Position numbers and translations under genes: made by a program
The notes under the pieces: model-generated
Seen by the model: only the letters and a program-made list of their open reading frames with translations
Told to the model about the DNA's origin: nothing
Databases searched by the model: none
DNA from: Actinoplanes sp. L3-i22
Lineage (GTDB): Bacteria; Actinomycetota; Actinomycetes; Mycobacteriales; Micromonosporaceae
Direction of reading: 5' to 3'
DNA length: 64,000 nt
NCBI RefSeq assembly: GCF_019704555.1
Contig: NZ_AP024745.1
Span: forward strand, 6,270,501-6,334,500
Shown: piece by piece, positions 16,134 to 23,849 of the stretch
How the letters are laid out: each line of letters starts with the position of its first letter
Position numbering within the stretch: position 1 is the first letter of the stretch

Positions 16134-16601
16134 TCAGGACAGGGCGTCGACGGCGTTCTCGACGATGGTCGCGAACTCCTCGGGCGGGATCCTGGTGGTG
16201 AAGAACCGGCCCAACTCCTCCGGCACGGGGTGGGTGTCCCGCCAGAACCGGAAGCCGAGGACCACGTCGCCGTCCAGGTAGGCGTAGGTCGAGACGTTGT
16301 CGACGATCTCGGTCCAGCGCAGGAACCAGAACCGCTCCCGGAACTCGGTCCGGTCCGCGTGCACCAGCCCGAAGATCTCCTCCGGCGAGCGGCCCGGAAA
16401 GGGGCAGGCCGGCAGGTCACCCGCACGGACCCGCTGCGCGTCGGCCCGCATGTAGAAGGCCAGCGACGGCACATAGGCCGCGTTGTCGTCGACGGTCAGC
16501 CGCCGCCCGGCCGCCCACACGTCGACCACTCGCAGGCCGGGCGTCGCCACCCCGCCGATCTCCACGGCGAACGTCGCCCGGTCCCCGAATCGCTCAGTCA
16601 T
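16134..16601 (-). CDS. Hypothetical protein
   Basis: A 155-residue soluble protein that I do not recognise. It opens with an immunoglobulin-like beta stretch (TFAVEIGGVATPGLRVVDVWAAGRRLTVDDNAAYV) and ends with the helical FTTRIPPEEFATIVENAVDAL. No signal peptide is visible. It is divergent from another small unknown gene. Composition and codon use match the neighbours, which supports its being real. Confidence 0.6.
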   Translation of the reverse strand: MTERFGDRATFAVEIGGVATPGLRVVDVWAAGRRLTVDDNAAYVPSLAFYMRADAQRVRAGDLPACPFPGRSPEEIFGLVHADRTEFRERFWFLRWTEIVDNVSTYAYLDGDVVLGFRFWRDTHPVPEELGRFFTTRIPPEEFATIVENAVDALS

Positions 16602-16678
16602 CGATCGGGGACATTACCGGGTGACGGGTGGCCGGCGGTGTGGCAGAGTGCCCGCCATGAACCGGACCCGAAAGGCCC

Positions 16679-17083
16679 ATGGCGCGTAGATCGCCACGCG
16701 CCGTGCGCGAGCAGTCCTACCCACCCCTGGCCCAGCCCGTCGAGGGCTTGTCGGCCCGGGCCAATGCCGAGGTCGCCCGGCTTCAGGGGCGGCATCCCGG
16801 TATCGAGGTCAGGCGGGCTCTGGTCGGCTACCGGCGCTCGCTCCGGCACCCCGGGCGGATTCACTTCCACGACGACCACGGGCTCGACGACGACGTGCTC
16901 GAGCAGCGGGACATGCTCGGCGACGCGATGCGGCTGCTTCCCGCCGCGGCGGGAAACGAGCTCCGGCGGCTGGTCGACCCGCTGGACGACGAGTTCCTCC
17001 GCAGGACGCTGCCCGATCCGCTGGCGCCGACCGTCCCGTGGCAGCGGGACGGCTGGTGGCACCAGCGGATCAGGATCCGCTGA
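16679..17083 (+). CDS. Hypothetical protein
   Basis: A 134-residue charged protein that I do not recognise. It contains a helical segment (LSARANAEVARLQGRHPGIEVRRALVGYRRS), an acidic-histidine stretch (IHFHDDHGLDDDVLEQRDMLG) and a basic C-terminus (WQRDGWWHQRIRIR). There is no signal peptide. The ATG at 16679 is chosen because an earlier ATG at 16657 is in a different frame and ends almost at once. It converges with the glucuronoyl esterase gene, leaving a gap of only 6 bp. Confidence 0.5.
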   Translation: MARRSPRAVREQSYPPLAQPVEGLSARANAEVARLQGRHPGIEVRRALVGYRRSLRHPGRIHFHDDHGLDDDVLEQRDMLGDAMRLLPAAAGNELRRLVDPLDDEFLRRTLPDPLAPTVPWQRDGWWHQRIRIR

Positions 17084-17089
17084 GCTACG

Positions 17090-18625
17090 TCACCCGGTGC
17101 AGGAGACGATCCTGGGCCGGGCGCCGCTGTTGCCGTTCATCATCGTGGTGAAGCCGAACGTGTTGCCGCTGCCGTTCGGGCGCACCGTCATCGTGCCGCC
17201 GCTCCAGCTGAAGGTGCCGCTCCACGTGGTGGACACCTGCTGGGGCGAGGTGATCGCGACCGTCACGGTCCAGGCGCTCGACCCGCTGACCGTGACCGAC
17301 GTGTTGTAGCGGTCGCCCCACACCGTGCCCGGGGTGATCGTGGCCGTGCAGCCGGCACCGGGCTGGGACGACGAGGTGGACGGGGACGGGGACGGCGAGG
17401 ACGGTGTCGGTGACGAGCCGCCGGTCAGGGTCGGGGTGGACCAGGTGCGCCACTGCGCCAGGTTCCCGGCCTTGGACCCGGCGATGCGGAACGTGCCTGC
17501 CGCCGTACCCGATTTGAACAGGTATTTTTGAATGTTCTGTTGAAGCGGCGCGCGCCATTCACCGCGGACCGCGCAGTGCGTCCCGTCGCTGACGTCCGAC
17601 CAGTAGCTGATGTTGTCACCCGCGCCGAGCGCCTTGTAGATCTCCGCCCCGCCGAGCGCCGCCACGCTGCCGGACCGGGCGGCCAGCCAGTCGATGTGCG
17701 GGTTCTCCATGATGAACAGCCCGCGTGGCGCGACCAGCCCGACCACCTCGTGCATGTCGACCGGCAGGCTGTTCGGGTTGCCGGTGAACGAGCTGAACGC
17801 GTCGCCGAGCCACGGCTGCTCGCTGTAGGCGCTGCTCAGCGGCTGCGCCCCGGATTCGCCGGGGATGCCGCGCAGGATCGGCACACCCCCGCTGCCGGAC
17901 TCGATCGGCATGGTCAGCGCGATCCGCTGGTCGAAGGCGCCGATCGCGAACGCGCCCTTGCCGTACCGGGAGCACCCGGTGACGCCGAGCCCGTCGGCGC
18001 GCAGCACGCCGCCACCGGACTGCTCGATCACGTCAATGATCCGGCTGACGCCCCAGGCCCACGCCATCAGGACACCGGTTCCGCTGGTCGCGCCGTAGAG
18101 CGTGTAGAACGCGCCCTGCTTGTTGTTCCGGGCCGTCCCCTCCTTGCCCACGGCCAGGGGGTCGTAGTTGATCACCGCGGCGCCGGCGTTCCGGATGGTG
18201 TCCGTGTCGGCGCCGAAACCCCCGACGACCACGACCGCGGGGTACGGCGCGGACCCGCCCGCGGGCAGCTGGACGCTCGCCGAGAAGCTGGCGCTACGTC
18301 CCTGGTCGGACACGTTCACGGTGATGTTCGTGCCGGTCACCGTGCCGGTGACGGTCGCCGGCTTGGCGGGTTTCTGGCCGTACACGTGCCGTTCGGCCAT
18401 CTCGCGGATCTCGGCCCGCCGGCACCGCCAGTCGCTCGCGGTGGTGATCCGGCTGCCGTCGATGCGGGTGAACGGGTCGGGCAGCTGGGCGTTGCTGATC
18501 GTGCTGGTCGCGGGCACGGGGCAGTCGGCGCCGTCGTCCTCGACCGCGGCCGCCGACGCACTGCCGGGGATGGCGAACACGGCCGCCGCGGCGGCGACTA
18601 CCAGGACGGTTACTCGCTTGATCAC
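17090..18625 (-). CDS. Secreted 4-O-methyl-glucuronoyl methylesterase (CE15) with CBM2
   Basis: A 511-residue secreted enzyme. A signal peptide ending near GSASAAA is followed by a CE15 catalytic domain (about residues 35-385). The GCSRYGKGA motif holds the serine nucleophile, PIESGSGG the acid, and DGTHCAVRGEW the histidine. A Ser/Pro/Thr linker then leads to a family 2 carbohydrate-binding module (about 425-511). CE15 esterases cut the ester bonds between glucuronoxylan and lignin, and the CBM2 should hold the enzyme on cellulose or xylan. GAGAGGAGG precedes the GTG start. CCGAAACTTC motifs upstream suggest control by a carbohydrate regulator. Confidence 0.9.
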   Translation of the reverse strand: MIKRVTVLVVAAAAAVFAIPGSASAAAVEDDGADCPVPATSTISNAQLPDPFTRIDGSRITTASDWRCRRAEIREMAERHVYGQKPAKPATVTGTVTGTNITVNVSDQGRSASFSASVQLPAGGSAPYPAVVVVGGFGADTDTIRNAGAAVINYDPLAVGKEGTARNNKQGAFYTLYGATSGTGVLMAWAWGVSRIIDVIEQSGGGVLRADGLGVTGCSRYGKGAFAIGAFDQRIALTMPIESGSGGVPILRGIPGESGAQPLSSAYSEQPWLGDAFSSFTGNPNSLPVDMHEVVGLVAPRGLFIMENPHIDWLAARSGSVAALGGAEIYKALGAGDNISYWSDVSDGTHCAVRGEWRAPLQQNIQKYLFKSGTAAGTFRIAGSKAGNLAQWRTWSTPTLTGGSSPTPSSPSPSPSTSSSQPGAGCTATITPGTVWGDRYNTSVTVSGSSAWTVTVAITSPQQVSTTWSGTFSWSGGTMTVRPNGSGNTFGFTTMMNGNSGARPRIVSCTG

Positions 18626-18827
18626 GTGGCCTCCTCTCGGGGAACGGGAGGAGCGTCACGTTACGAAGAAGTTTCGGCCGATTCAACGACGTCGATGAAT
18701 GCGCTGAGCAGGGCACTCCGCGCGGATGCCCAGGTCCGGAACTTACGCCATTCTGCAGAAGTTACGGTCCGCGAAGTGTTATGAGCACGGATTTCCGCCT
18801 ACGAGGCGCTCCGAAACTTCCGGGGAT
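18626..18827. promoter_or_regulatory. Esterase upstream region with CCGAAACTTC motifs
   Basis: CCGAAACTTC occurs at 18668-18677 (complement) and at 18811-18820 (direct). Between them are two related half-motifs facing each other, CCGGAACTTACG near 18736 and AGAAGTTACGG near 18757. They resemble the GAAASTTTC-type sites described for xylan and cellulose genes of actinomycetes. No -10/-35 pair is obvious. Confidence 0.4.
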
Positions 18828-19286
18828 TCACCTGACCGGTATCGGTGCCGCCGCCTTCATCCCCTCCAGCCGCAGCAGGGTGGTGAGGCGCCGCGCCCCG
18901 GCCCGGGTCAACAGGCGCAGCACCCCCTGCAGCTCCCGGCTGTCCGCCGCGGCCACGTGCAGCAGCACGTCGTCCGGCCCGGCCACCGCGTCCGCCCGCA
19001 GCACCGCCGGGATGCCGGCGATCGCCCGGATGAACCGGGCGTCCCCCGCGTCCGAGTGCTCCTCCAGCGCCACCAGCACGAACGCCTCCACCCGGGTGCC
19101 CACCTTCACCGGGTCGACCAGCGCCCGCACCCCGGTGATCACCCCCTCGGCCCGCAGCCGCTGCACCCGGCGCAGGGTGGCCGCCGGCGACATCCCGAGC
19201 CGCCGGGCGAGCTCGACGTTGGGCAGGTCCCCCTGCTCCTGCAGCACTTCCAGAATCACGCAATCTTTGTCATCCAAAACGGCCAT
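18828..19286 (-). CDS. Lrp/AsnC-family regulator
   Basis: A 152-residue Lrp-type regulator. Residues 1-55 are the helix-turn-helix (LDDKDCVILEVLQEQGDLPNVELARRLGMSPAATLRRVQRL). Residues 65-145 are the RAM/AsnC effector domain with the usual beta-alpha folds and the PDDVLLHVAA strand. Family members respond to amino acids. It is divergent from an EamA transporter 81 bp away, which is the common arrangement for an amino-acid exporter and its Lrp regulator. Confidence 0.9.
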   Translation of the reverse strand: MAVLDDKDCVILEVLQEQGDLPNVELARRLGMSPAATLRRVQRLRAEGVITGVRALVDPVKVGTRVEAFVLVALEEHSDAGDARFIRAIAGIPAVLRADAVAGPDDVLLHVAAADSRELQGVLRLLTRAGARRLTTLLRLEGMKAAAPIPVR

Positions 19287-19367
19287 GCGCTGATGATAAT
19301 TGCGTCGGACACCGCTGTGACCTGGTGGAAGTTGTCAACCGCCGGATCCGGTCCCAGGCTGGGCCGC

Positions 19368-20309
19368 ATGTTCAAGAACAGGCCGGAGCCGGCGCTCATC
19401 CTGATCACCGCATTCTGGGGCGCCACGTTCCTGACCGTGCAGCACGGTCTCTCGCTGACCGGCCCGTGGGCGTTCGTCGCCCTCCGGTTCGCGATCGGCA
19501 CGCTCGCCCTGGCCGCCCTGTCGCCGCGGGCGCTGCGCGGCCTGACCCGCCGGGAGCTGGGCGTCGGCGCGCTGATCGGGGTGATGCTCGCGGGCGGCTA
19601 CGGCCTGCAGACCGTCGGCCTGCAGTCGATCCCGAGCTCCACCTCGGCGTTCCTGACCGCGCTCTACGTCCCGCTGGTGCCGCTGCTGCAGTGGGCCTGG
19701 ACCCGGCGCGCGCCGAGCGCCGGCGCCTGGGCCGGGATCGTCTGCGCATTCGGCGGCATGCTGCTGTTGACCGGCGGCTCCGCGGCCGGTCTGCACCCGG
19801 GCGCCGGGGAGATCGCGACGCTGGTCAGCACGGTCGCGATCGCCGGCGAGATCCTGATCATCGGGCACTTCGCCGGGACCGTCGACCCGCGCCGGGTGAC
19901 CGTGGTCCAGCTGGCGGTCTGCGCGCTGATCGCGGCCACCATGGTGCCGCTGACCGGCGAGTCGCCGCCGCGGTTCTCCTGGCCGCTGCTGGCCTTCGCC
20001 GGCGGCCTCGGCCTGGCCAGCGCAATCATCCAGGTGACGATGAACTGGGCGCAACGCTCGGTCTCGCCGACCCGCGCGACGATCATCTACGCCGGCGAGC
20101 CGGTCTGGGCCGCGCTGGTCGGCCGCCTGGCCGGCGAACGCCTCACCCTCGCCGCCCTCGCCGGTGGCGCCCTGATCGTCCTGGCGGTCCTGGTCGCCGA
20201 GCTCAAAGACCGATCAAAACCGATTTCGCCGTACGACGGCAGCACCGCTCCACCGATCGGTGGAGCGCCCCTCTCCACCCCGCACCCGGGTGATCGGGTG
20301 AGCCACTGA
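19368..20309 (+). CDS. EamA/DMT-superfamily exporter
   Basis: A 313-residue protein with ten predicted membrane helices in two EamA repeats. The first repeat opens ILITAFWGATFLTVQHGLS, and the second ends in RATIIYAGEPVWAALVGRLAGERLT. Members export amino acids or small metabolites. The divergent Lrp gene suggests an amino-acid substrate. The polar C-terminal tail is encoded partly by a perfect 20-bp palindrome at 20247-20266. The ATG at 19368 is chosen because the first membrane helix starts right after it. Confidence 0.9.
   Translation: MFKNRPEPALILITAFWGATFLTVQHGLSLTGPWAFVALRFAIGTLALAALSPRALRGLTRRELGVGALIGVMLAGGYGLQTVGLQSIPSSTSAFLTALYVPLVPLLQWAWTRRAPSAGAWAGIVCAFGGMLLLTGGSAAGLHPGAGEIATLVSTVAIAGEILIIGHFAGTVDPRRVTVVQLAVCALIAATMVPLTGESPPRFSWPLLAFAGGLGLASAIIQVTMNWAQRSVSPTRATIIYAGEPVWAALVGRLAGERLTLAALAGGALIVLAVLVAELKDRSKPISPYDGSTAPPIGGAPLSTPHPGDRVSH
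20247..20266. terminator. Palindrome in the 3' end of the EamA gene
   Basis: GCTCCACCGATCGGTGGAGC is a perfect 20-bp palindrome inside the last codons of the transporter. As RNA it gives an 8-bp stem with a 4-base loop. It may help to end transcription before the histidine kinase gene, or it may be a protein site. Confidence 0.4.
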
Positions 20310-20414
20310 CCGGGGTCCCGCTGCGATGCTGAGTCCCGTCAGGACACCGGACGGCGCTCGGCACGCCGCCGGCGCGGCTACTAGATTGTTCGGCCGGGGG
20401 GTGAGGTGAACGAC

Positions 20415-21659
20415 ATGCGGAGCTGGCAGACGGCCGGGCCGGTGGCGTGGGAGCAGCGCTTCCAGGCGATGGTCACCGTCGTTCCCTACGTGCTGCTCGC
20501 CGCGCTGGCCGGGCTCACCGTCGTACTGTCGCCGGATTTTGGTCTTGACCTTGTCCTGTGCGCGGTGGCCGCGGTGTGGAACCTGGTGTTCTTCACCGTG
20601 CACCCGCCCTGGCGGCGGCGGCCCGGGATCATGGCGGTGTTCCTCACCGGGCTGATCGTGATCGGGTTCGTGCTGGCCGCCCGGCACGCGTGGTTCGGCT
20701 TCTACACCCCGGCGCTGTACTTCTTCGCCTTCCGGATCATCGGCTGGCCCCGCGAGGTGTTCTACATCGCCGGGGTCGCCGTGGTCGCCGGCACCGCCCA
20801 GGCCAACGGCTCGGACTACGGCACCTGGGCCGGCCGGCTCACCTGGCTCGCCGTCGTGCTCGCCAACCTGGTCCCGATGTGCCTGCTGGCCTGGCTGACC
20901 CAGCTCGGCGCCCGGTACTTCGCGATCCGGGAGGCGGCGCTGGACGAGTCCCGGGAGGCGAACGCCCAGCTCGCCACGGCCCTCGCCGACAACGCGGCGC
21001 TGCAGGAGAAGCTGCTCGAACAGGCCCGGGCGGCCGGCGTCCTGGCCGAGCGGTCCCGGATGGCGCGGGAGATCCACGACACCCTCGCGCAGGGCCTGAC
21101 CGGCATCGTCACCCAGTTGCAGGCGGCCGACCACGCGGCCGGCGACCCGGTCGCGTGGCGGCGGCACCACCAGGCGGCGACCGCGCTGGCCCGGGAGAGC
21201 CTGACCGAGGCGCGGCGCTCGGTGAACGAGCTGCGGCCGGAGCCGCTGGAGACCGGGCGGCTGGCCGACGCGGTCGGCGAGGTGGCCGCCCGGTGGTCGG
21301 CCCGGCAGGGCATCCCGGTGCAGGTCACGGTCACCGGGGACACCCGCGTGATGCGGCCCGAGGCCGAGGTCGCGCTGCTGCGCACGGCCCAGGAGGCGCT
21401 CGCCAACGTGGCCAAGCACGCCGGCGACGCCGGCCGGGTCGGGCTGACCCTCTCCTACATGGACCGGGAGGTCGCGCTCGACGTGCGCGACGACGGCCCC
21501 GGCTTCGACCCGGCCGCGCGCACCGGCGGGTTCGGGCTGGAAGCGATGCGGCAGCGGATCGAGGCGCTGTCCGGCACCCTGCAGATCGAGTCGGAGGTGG
21601 GCGGCGGGACGGGCATCTCGGCCTGCCTGCCCGCCCAGCTTCCGGAGGTACCCGCGTGA
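20415..21659 (+). CDS. NarL-type sensor histidine kinase
   Basis: A 414-residue kinase. The first 170 residues hold about five membrane helices. A coiled-coil segment follows (YFAIREAALDESREANAQLA), then the HisKA_3 dimerisation helix with the phospho-acceptor histidine in MAREIHDTLAQGLTGIVTQL (about residue 222). The HATPase domain ends the protein, with DVRDDGPGFDP and GGFGLEAMRQRIEAL boxes. The stimulus is unknown, since the sensor part is mostly membrane-embedded. ATG at 20415 has GAGGTG six bases upstream; a GTG at 20406 is an alternative. It overlaps the response regulator gene by 4 bp. Confidence 0.9.
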   Translation: MRSWQTAGPVAWEQRFQAMVTVVPYVLLAALAGLTVVLSPDFGLDLVLCAVAAVWNLVFFTVHPPWRRRPGIMAVFLTGLIVIGFVLAARHAWFGFYTPALYFFAFRIIGWPREVFYIAGVAVVAGTAQANGSDYGTWAGRLTWLAVVLANLVPMCLLAWLTQLGARYFAIREAALDESREANAQLATALADNAALQEKLLEQARAAGVLAERSRMAREIHDTLAQGLTGIVTQLQAADHAAGDPVAWRRHHQAATALARESLTEARRSVNELRPEPLETGRLADAVGEVAARWSARQGIPVQVTVTGDTRVMRPEAEVALLRTAQEALANVAKHAGDAGRVGLTLSYMDREVALDVRDDGPGFDPAARTGGFGLEAMRQRIEALSGTLQIESEVGGGTGISACLPAQLPEVPA

Positions 21660-22294
21660 CCACTCCCGTCAGACTGCTGATCGTCGACGACCACCCGGTG
21701 GTCCGGGACGGGCTCAGCGCCATGTTCGCCCGGGACCCGGAGTTCACCGTGGTCGGCGAGGCGGCCGACGGGGCCGAGGCGGTGCGGCTCGCCGAGGCGG
21801 TCACCCCGGACGTGATCCTGATGGACCTGCGGATGACCGGGATGGACGGGGTGACCGCGATCGGCGAGCTGGCCCGGCGCGGCGTTCCGGCGCGGGTGCT
21901 GGTGCTGACGACGTATGACACGGACAGTCACGTGCTGCCCGCGATCGAGGCCGGGGCGACCGGGTACCTGCTCAAGGACGCGCCGCGCGAGGAGCTGCTG
22001 CGGGCGGTGCGGTCGGCCGCCCGCGGCGAGGTGACGCTGGCGCCGTCGGTGGCGGCCCGGCTGATGAGCCGGCTGCGCGCGCCCACGCCGACGACCGGGC
22101 CGCTCAGCCAGCGCGAGCTGGAGGTCTTGCGGCTGGTCGCCGGCGGGAACACGAACCGGGAGGCGGCGGCGCGGCTGTTCATCACCGAGGCGACGGTGAA
22201 GACGCATCTGATCAACATCTACGCCAAGCTGGACGTCAACGACCGGGCCGCCGCGGTCGCCGCCGGCTACGACCGGGGCCTACTGGGTTCTTAG
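21656..22294 (+). CDS. NarL/LuxR-type response regulator
   Basis: A 212-residue response regulator, partner of the kinase whose stop overlaps its GTG start (GTGA). The receiver domain (1-120) carries the acidic pair in IVDDHPVV, the phospho-acceptor aspartate in VILMDLRM, the threonine in VLTTYDT and the lysine in LLKDAP. The C-terminal LuxR helix-turn-helix is LSQRELEVLRLVAGGNTNREAAARLFITEATVKTHLINIYAKL. The target genes are not visible. The 3' end of the gene lies in the first unit of a 31-32 bp tandem repeat. Confidence 0.95.
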   Translation: MTTPVRLLIVDDHPVVRDGLSAMFARDPEFTVVGEAADGAEAVRLAEAVTPDVILMDLRMTGMDGVTAIGELARRGVPARVLVLTTYDTDSHVLPAIEAGATGYLLKDAPREELLRAVRSAARGEVTLAPSVAARLMSRLRAPTPTTGPLSQRELEVLRLVAGGNTNREAAARLFITEATVKTHLINIYAKLDVNDRAAAVAAGYDRGLLGS

Positions 22295-22369
22295 CACCTG
22301 GCCCGACGGGCCTACGGGGTTCGGGACACCTGGCCCGAGGGCCTATGGGGTTCGGGACACCTGGCCCGA
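22276..22369. repeat. Three tandem 31-32 bp repeats spanning convergent gene ends
   Basis: Units start at 22276, 22308 and 22339, each opening GGGCCTA and closing ACACCTGGCCCGA or a close variant. Unit 1 encodes the end of the response regulator, and unit 3 carries the stop and last codons of the opposing ATPase gene. The GGCCC/GGGCC arms at the unit junctions can form short hairpins and may act as a two-way terminator. Confidence 0.85.
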
Positions 22370-23272
22370 GACGTCGCCGAGGGCGCTGCGGACCCAGTCC
22401 TTCTGCGCCAGCCGGAAGTGCAGCTCGTGCAGGCGGGCGGTCCGCCGGCCGGGGTCCGCCGGGCGCACGTGATCGGCGATCACCGCGAGCGGGGTCGCGT
22501 CGTCCAGGTCCGCCGGCAGCGGGCAGCGGCCCTCCTGGCGGGCCCGGCGCAGCCCGGCCTGCGCGGTGAGCACGGTCAGCGGCGCGGTGCCCAGCTCCCG
22601 GCGCAGGTAGTCGACGTCCACCCGGTCGACCACCTTGTTACCGGCGAAGAACAGCAGGTCGGCGACGCCGGCCGCGGTGGCCAGCTCGAGGTAGCGGCGG
22701 GCCACCGTGGTCGACTCCGGGGTCGGCTCGACCACCACGACGATCGCGTCGAACTGGGCGTGCAGCGAGTTCGCGAACGCGTCGGTGCCGGCCACCATGT
22801 CGCAGACCACCCAGTCGCCGTCGGCCGGCCGCAGGTGCGACAGCAGGTTCTCCAGGATCGCCAGGTGCCCGTGGTAGCAGCCGCCGCCGATGTCCTCCGG
22901 CTCGTAGGTGCCGACGTGCATGACGTGCGTGCGGTCGTCGAGCGCGACCCCGTGCCCGGTCAGCACCGGGTCGCCGGGGTCCAGCGTGACCAGGCGTGAC
23001 CCGGGGCCGGGCGGGGTGGTGGCGACGAACCGCTCCACCCCGCCGACCAGGGCGTTCGTGCCGAGCAGGTGACGGCGGACCGCGGTGACGTTGGCCGGGT
23101 GCGACAGCGCCGCGGTGCGGTCGACGGTCACGCTGAGCAGCGGCGCGAGGTGCACGTTGACGTCCGCGTCGATCGCCAGGACCCGGCGGCCGGCGGCACG
23201 CAGGTGCCCGACGAACAGCGCGGCGAGGGTGCTCTTCCCACTGCCACCCTTGCCAGTGAAAGCGATTTTCAT
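22343..23272 (-). CDS. CooC/MinD-like ATP-binding protein
   Basis: A 309-residue SIMIBI ATPase of the deviant Walker type. It starts MKIAFTGKGGSGKSTLAALF, with the P-loop lysines in KGGSGKST. Walker-like DADVN and WVVCDMVAGTD follow, and VVVVEPTPEST is the CooC-style switch region. CooC relatives load nickel into CO dehydrogenase; others move or mature metalloproteins. No CO dehydrogenase is in the window. A Zur-like box 58 bp upstream suggests a role in metal handling. The ATG at 23272 is chosen because the P-loop follows immediately; longer in-frame starts exist. Confidence 0.8.
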   Translation of the reverse strand: MKIAFTGKGGSGKSTLAALFVGHLRAAGRRVLAIDADVNVHLAPLLSVTVDRTAALSHPANVTAVRRHLLGTNALVGGVERFVATTPPGPGSRLVTLDPGDPVLTGHGVALDDRTHVMHVGTYEPEDIGGGCYHGHLAILENLLSHLRPADGDWVVCDMVAGTDAFANSLHAQFDAIVVVVEPTPESTTVARRYLELATAAGVADLLFFAGNKVVDRVDVDYLRRELGTAPLTVLTAQAGLRRARQEGRCPLPADLDDATPLAVIADHVRPADPGRRTARLHELHFRLAQKDWVRSALGDVSGQVSRTP

Positions 23273-23329
23273 TACCGAAACGCTAGGGCCCGGCCCGCCC
23301 CCGGGCAAGCGGAACACGCCAATCCGCGA

Positions 23330-23344
23330 TGACAATCATTTCCA
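23330..23344. promoter_or_regulatory. Zur-like box
   Basis: TGACAATCATTTCCA is a 7-1-7 imperfect inverted repeat whose arms each match TGAAAAT, the actinobacterial Zur half-site, at six of seven positions. It lies 58 bp before the start of the CooC-like ATPase gene, a suitable place for repression. Confidence 0.5.
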
Positions 23345-23519
23345 GTACGGCGGATGACGCCCGCTGTTCACCCGGCCACCCGTGAGGCTCGTGCCGGCGT
23401 GGACCGATCGGCGCGGCGGCAACTGCGCGGCGGGCCGCACCGGCAACATCACCTCGGCCGCTGGTGCGCCCGGCCCGGCCCGCGCCGCTGCCATCGCGGC
23501 CGGCGATCGAGGTCGCGCC

Positions 23520-23646
23520 GGTCGCGGTGTCCGGCGTGGTGTCCGGTCGCGGTGTCCGGCGTGGTGTCCGGTCGCGGTGTCCGGCGTGGTGTCCGGTCGC
23601 GGTGTCCGGTCGCGGTGTCCGGTCGCGGTGTCCGGTCGCGGTGTCC
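23520..23646. repeat. GC-rich minisatellite of 12- and 13-bp units
   Basis: Seven copies of GGTCGCGGTGTCC and three of GGCGTGGTGTCC. The two alternate first, then the 13-bp unit repeats four times. It sits in a region without a convincing gene. Confidence 0.95.
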
Positions 23647-23849
23647 GGTCGTGGCTGGTTCCGGCTGGGCGGGGCGGTGAACGACCCGGTGGCGAAGCTG
23701 CTCGGCGGCGGCGGGCTGATGGTGGTGGTGGCCCGGGTTCGGCTGCTGCCGGCGTACGTCAAATTGGCTTTTCTGCCTTTGACCTGGTTATTCGCTCTTT
23801 CCTGGGCCGGCGGCAGTTCCCGTCGCTCACGCGGTGATCGCCGGGTGGC

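Larger units (their letters stand above)
23273..23849. other. Long intergenic region
   Basis: This 577-bp region lies between the starting end of the ATPase gene and the 3' end of the secreted repeat-protein gene. It contains the Zur-like box (23330-23344) and the minisatellite (23520-23646). Both strands have open frames through the repeats, but they encode only low-complexity sequence. After the repeats there is a short plus-strand hydrophobic frame without a supported start. I see no gene. Confidence 0.5.

Noticed and set aside
23283..23762. Minus-strand frame through the minisatellite
   Set aside because: Encodes only a Thr/Pro/Arg/His low-complexity repeat, lacks a convincing start, and covers the Zur-like box.
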